Notes: a model not told the origin generated them from the letters alone. DNA of 64,000 nt from UBA969 sp041694635 (GCA_041694635.1 JBDNHI010000202.1:219095-283094); one strand, 5' to 3'; positions 44,375 through 52,859 are shown, counted from the stretch's first letter. Translations and numbers: made by a program.

Positions 44375-45391
44375 ATGATTAATGTCGCGGTTCTAGGGGC
44401 CTCTGGCTATACAGCTCTTGAAGTTATCAAAATTTTATTAAAACACCCTCAGGCTAAAATTGCTGCTTGCATTTCTAGGCAAGAAGGTACCCCTTTTATT
44501 GCTTCCCTTCACCCTTCACTGGTTAAGCGGCTTGAAATACAGTGTGAAGAGTTAGATTTAAAATCCTTAAAGCAAAAGCAAGTGCAATGCGTTTTCAGTT
44601 GTCTTCCCCACGGTGCAAGTATGGATGTTATTCCAAAATTGCTGGATGCAGGCATTCGAGTCATAGATCTTTCAGCAGATTATCGATTGAAGGATTTAGA
44701 GATTTATAAAAAATGGTACGGGGCAGACCATAGGGACCAAGAAGGTTTGAGTCACGCGGTTTACGGTCTTCCTGAATTTAATGCGGATCAAATCAAAGGA
44801 TGTAGGTTGCTTGCAAACCCTGGTTGTTTTCCACAAACTGCAATTCTTGCATTAGCCCCTTTGTTGCACGAAAAACTGATTAGCTCGGATGAAATTATTG
44901 TTGATAGTAAAAGTGGGGTTTCGGGGGCCGGCAGAAACCCTAAGCAGCATACACATTTTCCCGAATGTAATGAGAGTGTAAGTGCTTATCAGGTTGGAAA
45001 ACATAGGCATGCACCCGAGATGGAGCAAGCGTTGAGCAAAATTGCGGGGGACAAAGTTAAAATTATGTTCGTTCCGCATCTTATTCCTATGGATAGGGGC
45101 ATTTTTTCCACTATTTATATGAAAAGTAAACGGAAAACTACATCTTCTGAACTTTATGATTTGGTTTCTATGTTTTATAAAAATAAACCTTTTATAAGAG
45201 TGGTGAACCACTTACCCGCATCGAAGGATGCCTTTGGTACAAATTATGTCGACTTAAATTATCAGGCTTGTGAAGATTATATTGTGGCTCTTGCCTCCGA
45301 AGATAACTTGATTCGAGGGGCAAGTGGTGTTGCGGTACAAAATTTTAATTTAATGTTTGGATTTTCCGAAACAACCGCACTTATCCCATAA
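44375..45391 (+). CDS. argC: N-acetyl-gamma-glutamyl-phosphate reductase
   Basis: The third enzyme of arginine synthesis, 338 residues. The NADP-binding VAVLGASGYTALEVIKILL motif, the catalytic NPGCFPQTAILAL (Cys in the middle), GVSGAGRNPKQHTHFPE and HRHAPEMEQAL are diagnostic for ArgC. I chose the ATG at 44375, because it is preceded by AAAAGGGAAG and begins right at the Rossmann fold; a longer in-frame start at 44318 would overlap the amidase start. Other arg genes are not in the window; carA and carB supply the carbamoyl phosphate used later in the pathway. Confidence 0.95.
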   Translation: MINVAVLGASGYTALEVIKILLKHPQAKIAACISRQEGTPFIASLHPSLVKRLEIQCEELDLKSLKQKQVQCVFSCLPHGASMDVIPKLLDAGIRVIDLSADYRLKDLEIYKKWYGADHRDQEGLSHAVYGLPEFNADQIKGCRLLANPGCFPQTAILALAPLLHEKLISSDEIIVDSKSGVSGAGRNPKQHTHFPECNESVSAYQVGKHRHAPEMEQALSKIAGDKVKIMFVPHLIPMDRGIFSTIYMKSKRKTTSSELYDLVSMFYKNKPFIRVVNHLPASKDAFGTNYVDLNYQACEDYIVALASEDNLIRGASGVAVQNFNLMFGFSETTALIP

Positions 45392-45410
45392 AAATGCGCT
45401 CCAAAAGCAC

Positions 45411-45438
45411 TTGACAAGAAGGTTTTAAAGATTATTAG
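45411..45438 (+). promoter_or_regulatory. Candidate sigma70-type promoter for the small secreted protein
   Basis: TTGACA at 45411-45416 and TATTAG at 45433-45438 are separated by 16 bases. The -35 is a perfect consensus and the -10 matches four of six. The gene start is at 45480, giving a short leader. Confidence 0.45.
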
Positions 45439-45479
45439 AGTAAAAGGTTTATCTTCAAAACTATTTTGTTGGGGGGGGT

Positions 45480-45836
45480 ATGTTGAAATATATTGGTGTA
45501 TTAAGCGTTTTGGTGCTCTTTGGGCCTTTGTCATTTGCCCAAAATTCAAGTTCTGGTGGGAGTAATTCCTCAAATCCTTTTTCGTTTCTACTGCCAAGCC
45601 CGCAGGCAACGCTAGATGCTCAGCAGGCTCAGCAAAAAGCCCAGCTTGCTAATGCGAGGCTTGCCCAACCTATGAACTTATACCCTAGAAATAGAAGTTT
45701 ATTAGATTTCTTTAGTCCCTTGCCAAAACTCAGCAATTCGACCCCTATTGGTTATTCTCAATTTCCTAAAAGAAGTGAGTTACCAAGTAAGAATTACCTA
45801 AGGGGATTTGGTTTCAGGCACGGTGGTCAGCAATAA
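45480..45836 (+). CDS. Small secreted protein of unknown function
   Basis: A 118-residue protein with a signal peptide (LKYIGVLSVLVLFGPLSFAQ, about residues 2-21). The mature part is Ser/Asn-rich, then Gln/Ala-rich (DAQQAQQKAQLANARLAQP), then ends in a basic Gly/Arg segment (LRGFGFRHGGQQ). I recognise no domain. The ribosome site is a run of eight G (45471-45478) ending one base before the ATG, an unusually strong and homopolymeric Shine-Dalgarno that could slip. It precedes a MITE and another secreted protein gene. Confidence 0.6.
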   Translation: MLKYIGVLSVLVLFGPLSFAQNSSSGGSNSSNPFSFLLPSPQATLDAQQAQQKAQLANARLAQPMNLYPRNRSLLDFFSPLPKLSNSTPIGYSQFPKRSELPSKNYLRGFGFRHGGQQ

Positions 45837-45872
45837 TCAGAAATTTGAGAAACTTTTATTCCAATTCATTTT

Positions 45873-46029
45873 CACATTTGGTATAATTAATAGTAGAGTT
45901 ACGCAGTTGGAACTAAATCGCCCCTATTCGGGTGGAATTTGGGAAAGACAGGATGATCAGAAAAAGATGAAAACTGCCTAAACAACCAAATTATGGGTAA
46001 CTGCGTAAGTCCTATAATTAACAAATGTG
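45873..46029. repeat. Palindromic site split by the MITE, with 9-base direct repeats
   Basis: CACATTTG (45873-45880) and CAAATGTG (46022-46029) are exact inverted repeats. Just inside them TATAATTAA occurs as a direct repeat (45882-45890 and 46013-46021). Removing the element and one copy restores an 8-base stem around a 10-base centre. This fits a target palindrome into which the MITE inserted, with the direct repeats as a candidate target duplication. Confidence 0.55.
45895..46012. mobile_element. Miniature inverted-repeat element (MITE), about 118 bases
   Basis: The terminal repeats are AGAGTTACGCAGTT (45895-45908) and, read on the other strand, GGACTTACGCAGTT (46012-45999), 12 of 14 positions alike. 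The interior carries no gene. The right-end 14-mer is identical to the left end of the insertion sequence at 63864, and TTACGCAGTTGGA at the left end is also shared with that element. It is thus likely a non-autonomous derivative mobilised by that transposase. It lies 26 bases upstream of a secreted protein gene. The exact left boundary is uncertain by about four bases. Confidence 0.65.
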
Positions 46030-46038
46030 GAGATGTTT

Positions 46039-46740
46039 ATGGCTATTATTCGATTTTTATTTGTAATAGTGTTGGTTTGGTGCCTAGCATTGGGTACGGT
46101 TTTAGGCCAAGACAAAGATAAAAAAGATAAAGATAAGGATGCAGAAAAGCCTGCTGCTAAGGAAAAGTGGAATTTCTTTAGTCAAATCACGGTGGTTTTA
46201 AAAGAAATTCGTGAAACAGATAAGTCCGTCGTGATTTCTATTCAAAATCAAGTAATTAATCCAAGTGCGCAAATGCAGATTTCTCAAGCTTCTATGAGAA
46301 TGAGTCAGGCAAATACCCCCCAAGCAAGGATGCAAGCTCAGCAAGCCATGATGAGGGCACAGCAGTCGATGTACACAACTAAAATGGAAGATGTTGAGTT
46401 GTTAATGAAAGATGATGTTAAAATTCGTCAAATGAATCCACCAGAATCTTTTGATGATAAAGGCAACAAAAAAAAATATTCTACAAAGGAGCTTAAGGAT
46501 TTAAAAGGGGATGACGCTAAATCTCCCGGATATCCTGCTGAATATTCTGATTTAGTTAGCCAGTCGATTGTGACTTTGACCCTAATGAATAAGCCCAAAA
46601 AAGCTGGGGTAAGTGGAAAAGCAACAGGCCTAGTTGGGATAGCTGAAAAAAATGACCCTGAGGTAGCACGAGAATTGCGCCCTAAAATTGCATCCATAAT
46701 GATAATGGGGCGGTTACCAGATAATAAAAAAGGTAGTTAG
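46039..46740 (+). CDS. Secreted Lys/Met/Gln-rich protein of unknown function
   Basis: A 233-residue protein with a signal peptide (FLFVIVLVWCLALGTVLGQ). A charged repeat (KDKKDKDKDAEKP) follows, then a strand-rich segment (ITVVLKEIRETDKSVVISIQ), then a Met/Gln/Ala-rich helix (MRMSQANTPQARMQAQQAMMRAQQ, read in parts) and a C-terminal mixed domain. I recognise no family. The ATG at 46039 has GGAG six bases upstream; an ATG at 46033 is an alternative. A TATAAT at 46013, next to the MITE end, could act as -10. It ends one base from the stop of the convergent aldolase gene. Confidence 0.6.
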   Translation: MAIIRFLFVIVLVWCLALGTVLGQDKDKKDKDKDAEKPAAKEKWNFFSQITVVLKEIRETDKSVVISIQNQVINPSAQMQISQASMRMSQANTPQARMQAQQAMMRAQQSMYTTKMEDVELLMKDDVKIRQMNPPESFDDKGNKKKYSTKELKDLKGDDAKSPGYPAEYSDLVSQSIVTLTLMNKPKKAGVSGKATGLVGIAEKNDPEVARELRPKIASIMIMGRLPDNKKGS

Positions 46741-46741
46741 T

Positions 46742-47536
46742 TTAATACTTGGCAGAGGTACCGTCCGATTTAACACCCACTTTTGCCAGTACATTTGCAA
46801 CGCCATCTAGCATCATTTTTAATTCGCTATTAATTGCAATAAACTGCCACCCTTGTTCAACTCGAAGTTGAGCTTCTTCTGGGCTCATACAATGTATACC
46901 AGGGGCAACCTTATTTCGCTTGCAAGCTTCTAAAATTGTAGTTAAAGCTTTGTTAAACTCATCGGCCGTGGGTGGGTTCCCTTCCGCAGACCGCATACTT
47001 GCTGCAAGGTCATTGGGGCCAACGAAGATGGCGTCAATTCCCGGAACTGAAAAAATACTATCCGCATTATTTACCGCATCAATATGCTCGCACTGTAGAA
47101 TTACTAGGAGCTCATCGTTAACTTTGTTAAAATAATCAGTTGAACTTGCACCAAAATTAAGCGCGTGTACATTTCCCCCAACGCTTCTGGTTCCACGAGG
47201 CGGATAGAACATTGCGGATACCGCATCCAAGGCTTCCTGTCGCGAATTTACCATAGGTACGACTACGCCAAAAGCCCCGTTGTCTAATGCCCTTTTGATG
47301 TGATCGTGGCGATTTGATGGTACCCGAGCTAAGGGAACCCCGTTGGCATCAGCGATAGATGCAAACATATGGGTCGCTGTTTCCCAGCTTACCAAAGTGT
47401 GTTCAATATCCACCGTAAGCCAAGCAAATCCCGTGCGCGCCATAAAACGAGTTGCAACAATGCTTCCTAACGAAAGCCAAGTTCCAAGGGCGGGCTTGCC
47501 TTCTTTAAGCATTTTCTTAACTGGATTGGTTTTCAT
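46742..47536 (-). CDS. HpcH/HpaI-family class II aldolase
   Basis: A 264-residue TIM-barrel aldolase of the HpcH/HpaI (2,4-dihydroxyhept-2-ene-1,7-dioic acid aldolase) family. Motifs are GTWLSLGSIVATRFMARTGF (start), WLTVDIEHTLVSWE, NGAFGVVVPMVNSRQEA, YPPRGTRSVGG and DAIFVGPNDLAASM. The metal-binding Glu and Asp and the RVPSNRHDHIKRALDNG segment are present. These enzymes cleave 4-hydroxy-2-oxo acids or 2-dehydro-3-deoxy sugar acids to pyruvate and an aldehyde; which one is not clear. Its start overlaps the metallopeptidase stop by 20 bases, suggesting one transcript. Confidence 0.86.
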   Translation of the reverse strand: MKTNPVKKMLKEGKPALGTWLSLGSIVATRFMARTGFAWLTVDIEHTLVSWETATHMFASIADANGVPLARVPSNRHDHIKRALDNGAFGVVVPMVNSRQEALDAVSAMFYPPRGTRSVGGNVHALNFGASSTDYFNKVNDELLVILQCEHIDAVNNADSIFSVPGIDAIFVGPNDLAASMRSAEGNPPTADEFNKALTTILEACKRNKVAPGIHCMSPEEAQLRVEQGWQFIAINSELKMMLDGVANVLAKVGVKSDGTSAKY

Positions 47537-47996
47537 CGTTCTTTTCCTTCGGGGTTAAGTGAATGTCCTTCTTGAAAGGATTAGGATTATTATCGAAATT
47601 TTCTAGGTCTTTGTCTGATAAACCAAAATGATGTGCAAGTTCGTGAATAACTGTTTTACGAATTTCAATACGAAGTTGCTTGGGATCGCGAAATGATTCT
47701 TCGTGAGGATTCTTAAAAATAGTCAGTTTATGAGAGAGAGAATTTATATCGATAGCATCTCCAACCCAAGGGTGTGAAAATTCCATAGGTTCAAACAAAC
47801 CAAACAAAGAATTTCCATTAGAAATTTCTTCTTCAGAAAAATTAGCTTTTAATAATGTTTTTCGAGTAGGGAATTTCTCTACTTCCACCGTGAGATTGTC
47901 CAAATACTCGTAAAAATTTGAAGGCAGAGAATTCATGGTTTTTTCAACTTCAATGCAAAACTCATCCATAGATATTACAACTCTGCGCTTTTTCAT
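47517..47996 (-). CDS. Zincin-like metallopeptidase family protein
   Basis: A 159-residue protein with the zinc motif HELAHHFGLSD (HExxHxxGxxD form) near residue 118, preceded by RKTVI and by a GDAIDINSLSHKLTIFKNP segment. This matches the small MTX/PF06262-type zincin family, common in actinobacteria and planctomycetes; the role is unknown. A start at 47969 (ATG, ten residues in) is possible. The C-terminus is a polar tail. It precedes and overlaps the HpaI-type aldolase gene. Confidence 0.82.
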   Translation of the reverse strand: MKKRRVVISMDEFCIEVEKTMNSLPSNFYEYLDNLTVEVEKFPTRKTLLKANFSEEEISNGNSLFGLFEPMEFSHPWVGDAIDINSLSHKLTIFKNPHEESFRDPKQLRIEIRKTVIHELAHHFGLSDKDLENFDNNPNPFKKDIHLTPKEKNDENQSS

Positions 47997-48070
47997 AGCC
48001 TATAATTACCGGTACCAAGTAAGATATATAATCTAAGATTACCTAAAGTTTATAGGCAAGGAAACTTTAT

Positions 48071-49036
48071 ATGCAGGCGAGTTCGCAAATTAAAAAGATT
48101 TTTGATGATGTTAAGTTTGAAGTCTCAAAAAAAATTGTAGGTATGGATCATGTCTTAGAAAAAGTTTTTGTTGCCTTGCTTGCACGGGGTCATGTTCTTT
48201 TAGAAGGAATGCCAGGTTTGGCGAAAACCCTTCTTGCTAGTAGTTTGTCTTCTTGTCTTGATCTTCAATTCAAAAGAATTCAATTCACTCCCGATCTTAT
48301 GCCTTCCGATATTCTTGGCACTCAAGTTTATTTGCAACAAACCGGCGAGTTCAAAGTTAAAAAAGGTCCACTTTTTTCTCAGGTTGTTCTTGCTGATGAA
48401 ATTAACCGAGCCCCTGCAAAGGTTCAGTCTGCCCTTCTTGAAGCTATGCAGGAAAAACAGATCACTTTAGGTGATGAAACTTTGGCTTTAGATAGTCCAT
48501 TTTTTGTTATTGCCACACAAAATCCAATTGACCAAGAAGGTACCTTTCAACTGCCAGAAGCCCAGATTGATCGATTTATGTTGAAAATACTTGTGAATTA
48601 CCCAAATCCCGATGAGGAACTTTTAATCTTACAAAATATCGATGTCTTTGAAGGGGCGGGACAAATCAAGAAAATCATCAACGCATCAAAACTCAACGAG
48701 TTATGCAATTTGATTACTTCGATTTATGTTGAAGAAAGTATCCGTAAATATATTGTTGATTTGGCTCAAGCTACAAGATTCCCCAGTCGGTTTGGCTTAA
48801 ATATCGGAAGTTTTATTGAGCACGGAGTTTCCCCAAGGGGAACCGTAAGCCTTTTAAAATCTGTTCGTGCCTTGGCCGTTATTAGAGGTAGGGATTATGT
48901 TTTGCCCCAAGATGTTAAGGAAATGCTTCCGTGCGTATTTAGGCACCGGATTTCTCTTTCTTATGAAGCCATTGGTGAAAATTTTACTTCTGATGACATT
49001 CTTAACCAGATACTTGACCACCTCTCTGTTAAATAA
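48071..49036 (+). CDS. MoxR-family AAA+ ATPase
   Basis: A 321-residue AAA+ ATPase of the MoxR class. Walker A is GMPGLAKTLLA (near residue 47), Walker B VVLADEINRAPAKVQSALLEAM with the MoxR-type Asn, FFVIATQNPIDQEGTFQLPEAQIDRFM follows as sensor 1 and Arg finger region, and a lid domain (SRFGLNIGSFIEHGVSPRGTVSLLK) ends it. MoxR proteins usually act with VWA-domain and DUF58 proteins in complex assembly or protease-like maturation; none is adjacent here. A solitary moxR with unknown client. Confidence 0.93.
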   Translation: MQASSQIKKIFDDVKFEVSKKIVGMDHVLEKVFVALLARGHVLLEGMPGLAKTLLASSLSSCLDLQFKRIQFTPDLMPSDILGTQVYLQQTGEFKVKKGPLFSQVVLADEINRAPAKVQSALLEAMQEKQITLGDETLALDSPFFVIATQNPIDQEGTFQLPEAQIDRFMLKILVNYPNPDEELLILQNIDVFEGAGQIKKIINASKLNELCNLITSIYVEESIRKYIVDLAQATRFPSRFGLNIGSFIEHGVSPRGTVSLLKSVRALAVIRGRDYVLPQDVKEMLPCVFRHRISLSYEAIGENFTSDDILNQILDHLSVK

Positions 49037-49157
49037 AATAATTCGTAAATCAGGTTTTAGAGTTAGATTTAATATAAATAAACTAGATATGTTTTTGTTT
49101 CAAAGATAATATAATTTAAGTTCAAACTCAGGGTTTTTTACTAACGGGTGGTGCAAT

Positions 49158-50432
49158 ATGTTTACTAGGCGAACTTTCAGCAAGTCTATTTTTCTAAGCG
49201 TTTTGGGCTCATCCTTTGTTTCCCGTTCCTCAATGGGTCAAAACACCAATGCAAATGACCGTTTGCAACTTGGTTTTATTGGGGTTGGAACTATGGGGCG
49301 TGGGCACCTTGGTAGTTTTCTTGGTATGAAAGATGTGCAAGTGGTTGCAGTTTCCGATGTTGTTGACGCAAGGCTTGAAAATGCGAAGGCGATGGTAGAG
49401 AAAAAATATTCTGATCCTGATTCTAAAAAAGATTTTAAAGGTTTAAAGCTTTACAATGACTTTCGTGCCTTGATCGAAGACAAAAATATCGATGCCGTCG
49501 TCATTAGTACTCCCGATCATTGGCACGCTTTGCTTTGTGTGATGGCAGCAAAACAAAAGAAACATATTTATTGCGAAAAACCTTTAACGCATTCTATTTC
49601 AGAGGGAAGGACTATTGTTAATGAAGTTAATAAGGCTGGGATAGTGTTTCAAACGGGAAGTCAGCAGCGCTGTGAATTTGGTGGCCAATTTAGACAAGCT
49701 ACGCAACTAATTCGCGCTGGTAGAATTGGCAAAGTTCAAACCGTCCGGATAGGAGTTGGCATTCCTGCTATGGCTTGCAACCTTGAAAAAGAAGAACTCC
49801 CTAGCGGTACTAATTGGGACCTTTGGCAAGGCCCCGCTGTCAAACGAGAGTATAACAAAATCCTTTGCCCAGAAGGCGTTCATAAGCATTTTCCTGCTTG
49901 GAGAATGTATTGGGAATACGCTGGAGGTGGCTTAGCAGATATGGGTGCACACCACTTTGACATCGCCCAATGGGCTTTGAATATGGATAATACTGGCCCC
50001 GTTAAAATTACACCTCCATCCAATGGCGAAAAGTCTGGCCTTAAATTCACCTATGCTAATGGAATTGAAATGTTCCACGGTGGGCCAAGTGGTTGTACCT
50101 TTGAAGGATCAGAAGCAACCCTTTATGTTGATCGTGGTAAGCTCGAATGTACTAAAGAACAAATTCTTAAGGAACCGTTGAAAAATCCTGACCCAACTGT
50201 AATGGTTGCGGATAACCACCGTAAAAATTGGCTTGATGCTATTCGTACAAAAAAAGCTACTATTTGCCCTGCAGAAATAGGCCACCGTAGTGCCACGATT
50301 TGTCATCTTGGTAATATCGGTTATCGGGTTGGGAAAACTCTTGATTGGGATCCAGTAAAAGAAAAATTTACCAACAGTGATGAAGCAAATAAATTGCTCT
50401 TTCGGGAATATCGGTCACCTTGGAAGCTTTAA
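49158..50432 (+). CDS. Exported Gfo/Idh/MocA oxidoreductase (twin-arginine leader)
   Basis: A 424-residue NAD(P)-dependent oxidoreductase with a twin-arginine signal (RRTFSK at residues 4-9, then a hydrophobic stretch ending RSSMGQ). The Rossmann motif LGFIGVGTMGRGHLG comes first, then AVVISTPDHWHALLCVMAAKQKKHIYCEKPLTHSI (read in parts) with the catalytic-site EKP, and NWDLWQGPA, RMYWEYAGGGLADMGAHHFD. Export with a cofactor fits the Tat pathway. Planctomycetes encode many such enzymes, which act on sugars, sugar acids or inositols; the substrate is unknown. A strong hairpin at 50453-50490 ends the unit. Confidence 0.9.
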   Translation: MFTRRTFSKSIFLSVLGSSFVSRSSMGQNTNANDRLQLGFIGVGTMGRGHLGSFLGMKDVQVVAVSDVVDARLENAKAMVEKKYSDPDSKKDFKGLKLYNDFRALIEDKNIDAVVISTPDHWHALLCVMAAKQKKHIYCEKPLTHSISEGRTIVNEVNKAGIVFQTGSQQRCEFGGQFRQATQLIRAGRIGKVQTVRIGVGIPAMACNLEKEELPSGTNWDLWQGPAVKREYNKILCPEGVHKHFPAWRMYWEYAGGGLADMGAHHFDIAQWALNMDNTGPVKITPPSNGEKSGLKFTYANGIEMFHGGPSGCTFEGSEATLYVDRGKLECTKEQILKEPLKNPDPTVMVADNHRKNWLDAIRTKKATICPAEIGHRSATICHLGNIGYRVGKTLDWDPVKEKFTNSDEANKLLFREYRSPWKL

Positions 50433-50452
50433 CTTTTAGCAATTGAGTTAAC

Positions 50453-50490
50453 AAAGGCTTGCAGGAGTAATGAAACTCTTGCAGGCCTTT
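50453..50490. terminator. Bidirectional intrinsic terminator
   Basis: AAAGGCTTGCAGGAGT (50453-50468) pairs with ACTCTTGCAGGCCTTT (50475-50490): 14 of 16 positions are Watson-Crick pairs and the other two are G-U, with a 6-base loop. It lies between the convergent oxidoreductase and PfkB-kinase genes and is followed by ATGCTTTTAATT. The A-rich 5' flank suits termination in the opposite direction. Confidence 0.8.
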
Positions 50491-50496
50491 ATGCTT

Positions 50497-51459
50497 TTAA
50501 TTAAATTTATTCACTAAAAGCTTGTTCTTAGCTAAGAATTCTTCACATTCTTTTCGATTGAAAACACCTTCCGTTGTTCCCTGAAACCGTACGCAACTTG
50601 CACCAAGGGCACTTCCTAAGGTCAAACATTCTAATTCATTTTTATTATCAAGCATCCCAGTGATATAACCTGCAGTAAATGCATCGCCGCTTCCTGATCC
50701 ATCTAAGTAGTCGATTTTAAATACATCGGATTTAAAATACCCAAGGTCATTAATTAAAATTGTACCTAGGTGTCCCATAGTTATGATGCTGGTTTTTGCC
50801 CCAAGTTTGTGAAAAAATTTAGCTTGGTCAATTGGGTCTTCAATACCAGAAATGATTTTTCCTTCGGCATCATTCGGAAGAAAAACATCTACAAAAGGTA
50901 GAATTGGTTTTAGCTTTTCTAGGTGATGCCCAAGACCAGGGGTAACCACATCAAGAACAGTCTTTGCTCCATTTTCTTGGGCATTTCGAAAAATACCTGC
51001 AATATGGTGTGGGGTAAGTTTGTCCATTAGCAAGAACCCTCCTAGATAAACCACTTTGCATCCTTGTGTATCTTTTATTTGGAAATCATCATCAGAAAAA
51101 TCAGCGTTGGCACCAATCATATGGATAAATCGTCTATCTTGACCCTGAACATTGATGACTAAAGATTGGCTGGTGGGCAAATGTTTGGTTTTGATAATTT
51201 TGCTACAATCCGCACCGGTTTGTTTGAGTTTATGGGCAATTAAATTGCCGAAATCATCTTCGCCAACTTTCCCAAGTATCTGAGAACTTACCCCCATCTT
51301 GGCGAGGTCCACTCCAACATTAGATGCACAACCGCCAATGGTTAAAGCCATACCCTCGGTTGCAATAAGTTCTCCTTCAATGGGAAAGTGCTGAATGGGT
51401 GAACACCCGTAGTCTAAGACGATGATCCCAGCACATAAGACGGTTGCAGACTTGTGCAT
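50497..51459 (-). CDS. PfkB-family carbohydrate kinase
   Basis: A 320-residue ribokinase-like kinase. The N-terminal GEL-like ATEGMALTIGGCASNVGVDLAKMG substrate motif (read in parts), FGNLIAHKLKQTGADC and the C-terminal DGSGSGDAFTAGYITGML, with the catalytic Asp, are characteristic. It phosphorylates a sugar or nucleoside; similar proteins include ribokinase and 2-keto-3-deoxygluconate kinase, and I cannot choose. I use the ATG at 51459, because an AAAGG site precedes it and an upstream reading adds 27 residues without family similarity. It diverges from the JAB operon at 51658. Confidence 0.85.
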   Translation of the reverse strand: MHKSATVLCAGIIVLDYGCSPIQHFPIEGELIATEGMALTIGGCASNVGVDLAKMGVSSQILGKVGEDDFGNLIAHKLKQTGADCSKIIKTKHLPTSQSLVINVQGQDRRFIHMIGANADFSDDDFQIKDTQGCKVVYLGGFLLMDKLTPHHIAGIFRNAQENGAKTVLDVVTPGLGHHLEKLKPILPFVDVFLPNDAEGKIISGIEDPIDQAKFFHKLGAKTSIITMGHLGTILINDLGYFKSDVFKIDYLDGSGSGDAFTAGYITGMLDNKNELECLTLGSALGASCVRFQGTTEGVFNRKECEEFLAKNKLLVNKFN

Positions 51460-51657
51460 ATTTGAACCTTTCTGTTTTTCGTGTGTATCAGAATCAATCA
51501 TTATGTTTTTGTAAGTTTGGTGCAATAATTGAAATGACAAAATAGAAATCTTAAACCAGAGGTACAGCTGGGCTTTTATTACAAATATTTGATGGTATCA
51601 TTGATGTTTATGATTGGTTAAAATTTGCTTCACTTAATTTATGTGATTGGAATTGCG

Positions 51658-52638
51658 ATGATTTCAGAAAATGGGGAAAAGAATAGCAGCAACAGAGGCA
51701 TCTCCAATTTGCTTTTTGGCAAGCTTAACCATTTACTTAAAGAATTAAACCAACTTGTTTACGGTAAAAAAGCTTCTGATATTCTTTCCGTCGAACCAAA
51801 AGAACTCTTGCCTGTTCGTTATGTTTCAATTTGCTCGGGAGTTGGGCAAACAATTGTGGATGGTTACAGGAATCATTTAAATCAAGATCGAGGAGAAGAA
51901 GAAACTGGTTGGCTTTTGATGGGCTACCGAAAGAAAAAACACGCCATTATTTCAGCTGCGGTTCCTGCTGGTGAATTTCGTGAAGCTAGTTCAACCCATG
52001 TTAAATTTAATTCACTAGCGCAAGTGGTAGCAGGCAGATTATTAAGACAACTTCACGATAACTTAGAAGTTTTAGGCCTTTTTCATACTCATCCAGGAAA
52101 ATTGCGCCACCCTTCCTCTGGTGATTTCCAAGGAGATATCCAATGGGTAAAAAAACTACCCGGAAAACAAGGCGTGTTTGGTATTGGAACGGTTGACTCT
52201 GATTCCTCTATTCCAAGTTCCTTTTCTACTAAAATTGCACCGAATACTTTTACTATGTCGGGAATGCGCTTTGACTGGTTTTCCCTTGCTTCAGGTGACG
52301 CAAATTATAATAAAATCCCGGTTCGATGGATTTTAGGAAATGACCTTGCTAAACCCCTTCATTATGTTTGGGATGCTATGGAAATCCACGCAGGCGAAAT
52401 CGAAAAAGTTTTAGCTCAACAAGCCAAAGCTTCTTGTGGTATAACTCAAGGCCCAAAGGGACACCAACTTACCATTAGTATTCCATTGGCCGGAACTGCT
52501 GGTAAAATTTTAGTCTTTATTTTTAAAGATAAAGTGCAATATTTCTTCGAGAAGAACGAACAACTATTTGAGGTCGATATCCTCGAAGAAAAAATTGACC
52601 GCGGCGTTTACTTGGTTCTCGCTGAATTAGCTAAATAG
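51658..52638 (+). CDS. JAB/MPN-domain isopeptidase, ubiquitin-like system
   Basis: A 326-residue protein with a JAMM zinc metalloprotease core. The catalytic Glu is in EEETGWLLMG (about E82), the zinc ligands are H143 and H145 in LFHTHPG, and Ser153 and Asp156 close the motif in HPSSGD: the HxH-x7-S-x2-D form of active deubiquitinase-like enzymes. N-terminal 45 residues are polar and helical; the 120 residues after the JAB domain (from about 200) are unrecognised. JAB enzymes in such loci cleave isopeptide bonds or process a modifier precursor. It is the first gene of the five-gene operon; the 60-residue gene starts 22 bases after its stop. Confidence 0.88.
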   Translation: MISENGEKNSSNRGISNLLFGKLNHLLKELNQLVYGKKASDILSVEPKELLPVRYVSICSGVGQTIVDGYRNHLNQDRGEEETGWLLMGYRKKKHAIISAAVPAGEFREASSTHVKFNSLAQVVAGRLLRQLHDNLEVLGLFHTHPGKLRHPSSGDFQGDIQWVKKLPGKQGVFGIGTVDSDSSIPSSFSTKIAPNTFTMSGMRFDWFSLASGDANYNKIPVRWILGNDLAKPLHYVWDAMEIHAGEIEKVLAQQAKASCGITQGPKGHQLTISIPLAGTAGKILVFIFKDKVQYFFEKNEQLFEVDILEEKIDRGVYLVLAELAK

Positions 52639-52660
52639 TTATCTTTTGAAAGGATCTGTT

Positions 52661-52843
52661 ATGGACTTCAGACCACTTAATGACGATGAAAGAAAAAACC
52701 TGTACGAGGCTATTCGAAATAATGCCGAATCAGGTAAACCTATCCATGTTAACCCTAAGGATACTTCTTTTGTTGCAGGTACCCCAGAATCTGCCGAACA
52801 AGATGTTATTAATGCTATTCGTTCTGTCCCTTGTCATTACTAG
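52661..52843 (+). CDS. 60-residue protein inside the JAB/E2/E1 operon
   Basis: A short protein between the JAB and E2 genes. The ATG at 52661 follows AAAGGATCTGTT, a good ribosome site, which supports real translation. It starts MDFRPLNDDERKNLYEAI, continues through a Gly-Lys-Pro turn (ESGKPIHVNPKD) and ends in AIRSVPCHY. I recognise no family. No beta-grasp pattern and no C-terminal Gly-Gly are evident. Its position in the operon makes it the best candidate for a modifier, substrate or regulator, but this is inference only; a C-terminal Cys-His-Tyr is unusual for a modifier. Confidence 0.6.
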   Translation: MDFRPLNDDERKNLYEAIRNNAESGKPIHVNPKDTSFVAGTPESAEQDVINAIRSVPCHY

Positions 52844-52859
52844 TATTAAAGCTTGCTAG

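Noticed and set aside
46742..47536. Citrate lyase beta subunit
   Set aside because: The start and GPNDLA segments fit HpaI-type aldolases, and no citrate lyase partners are present.
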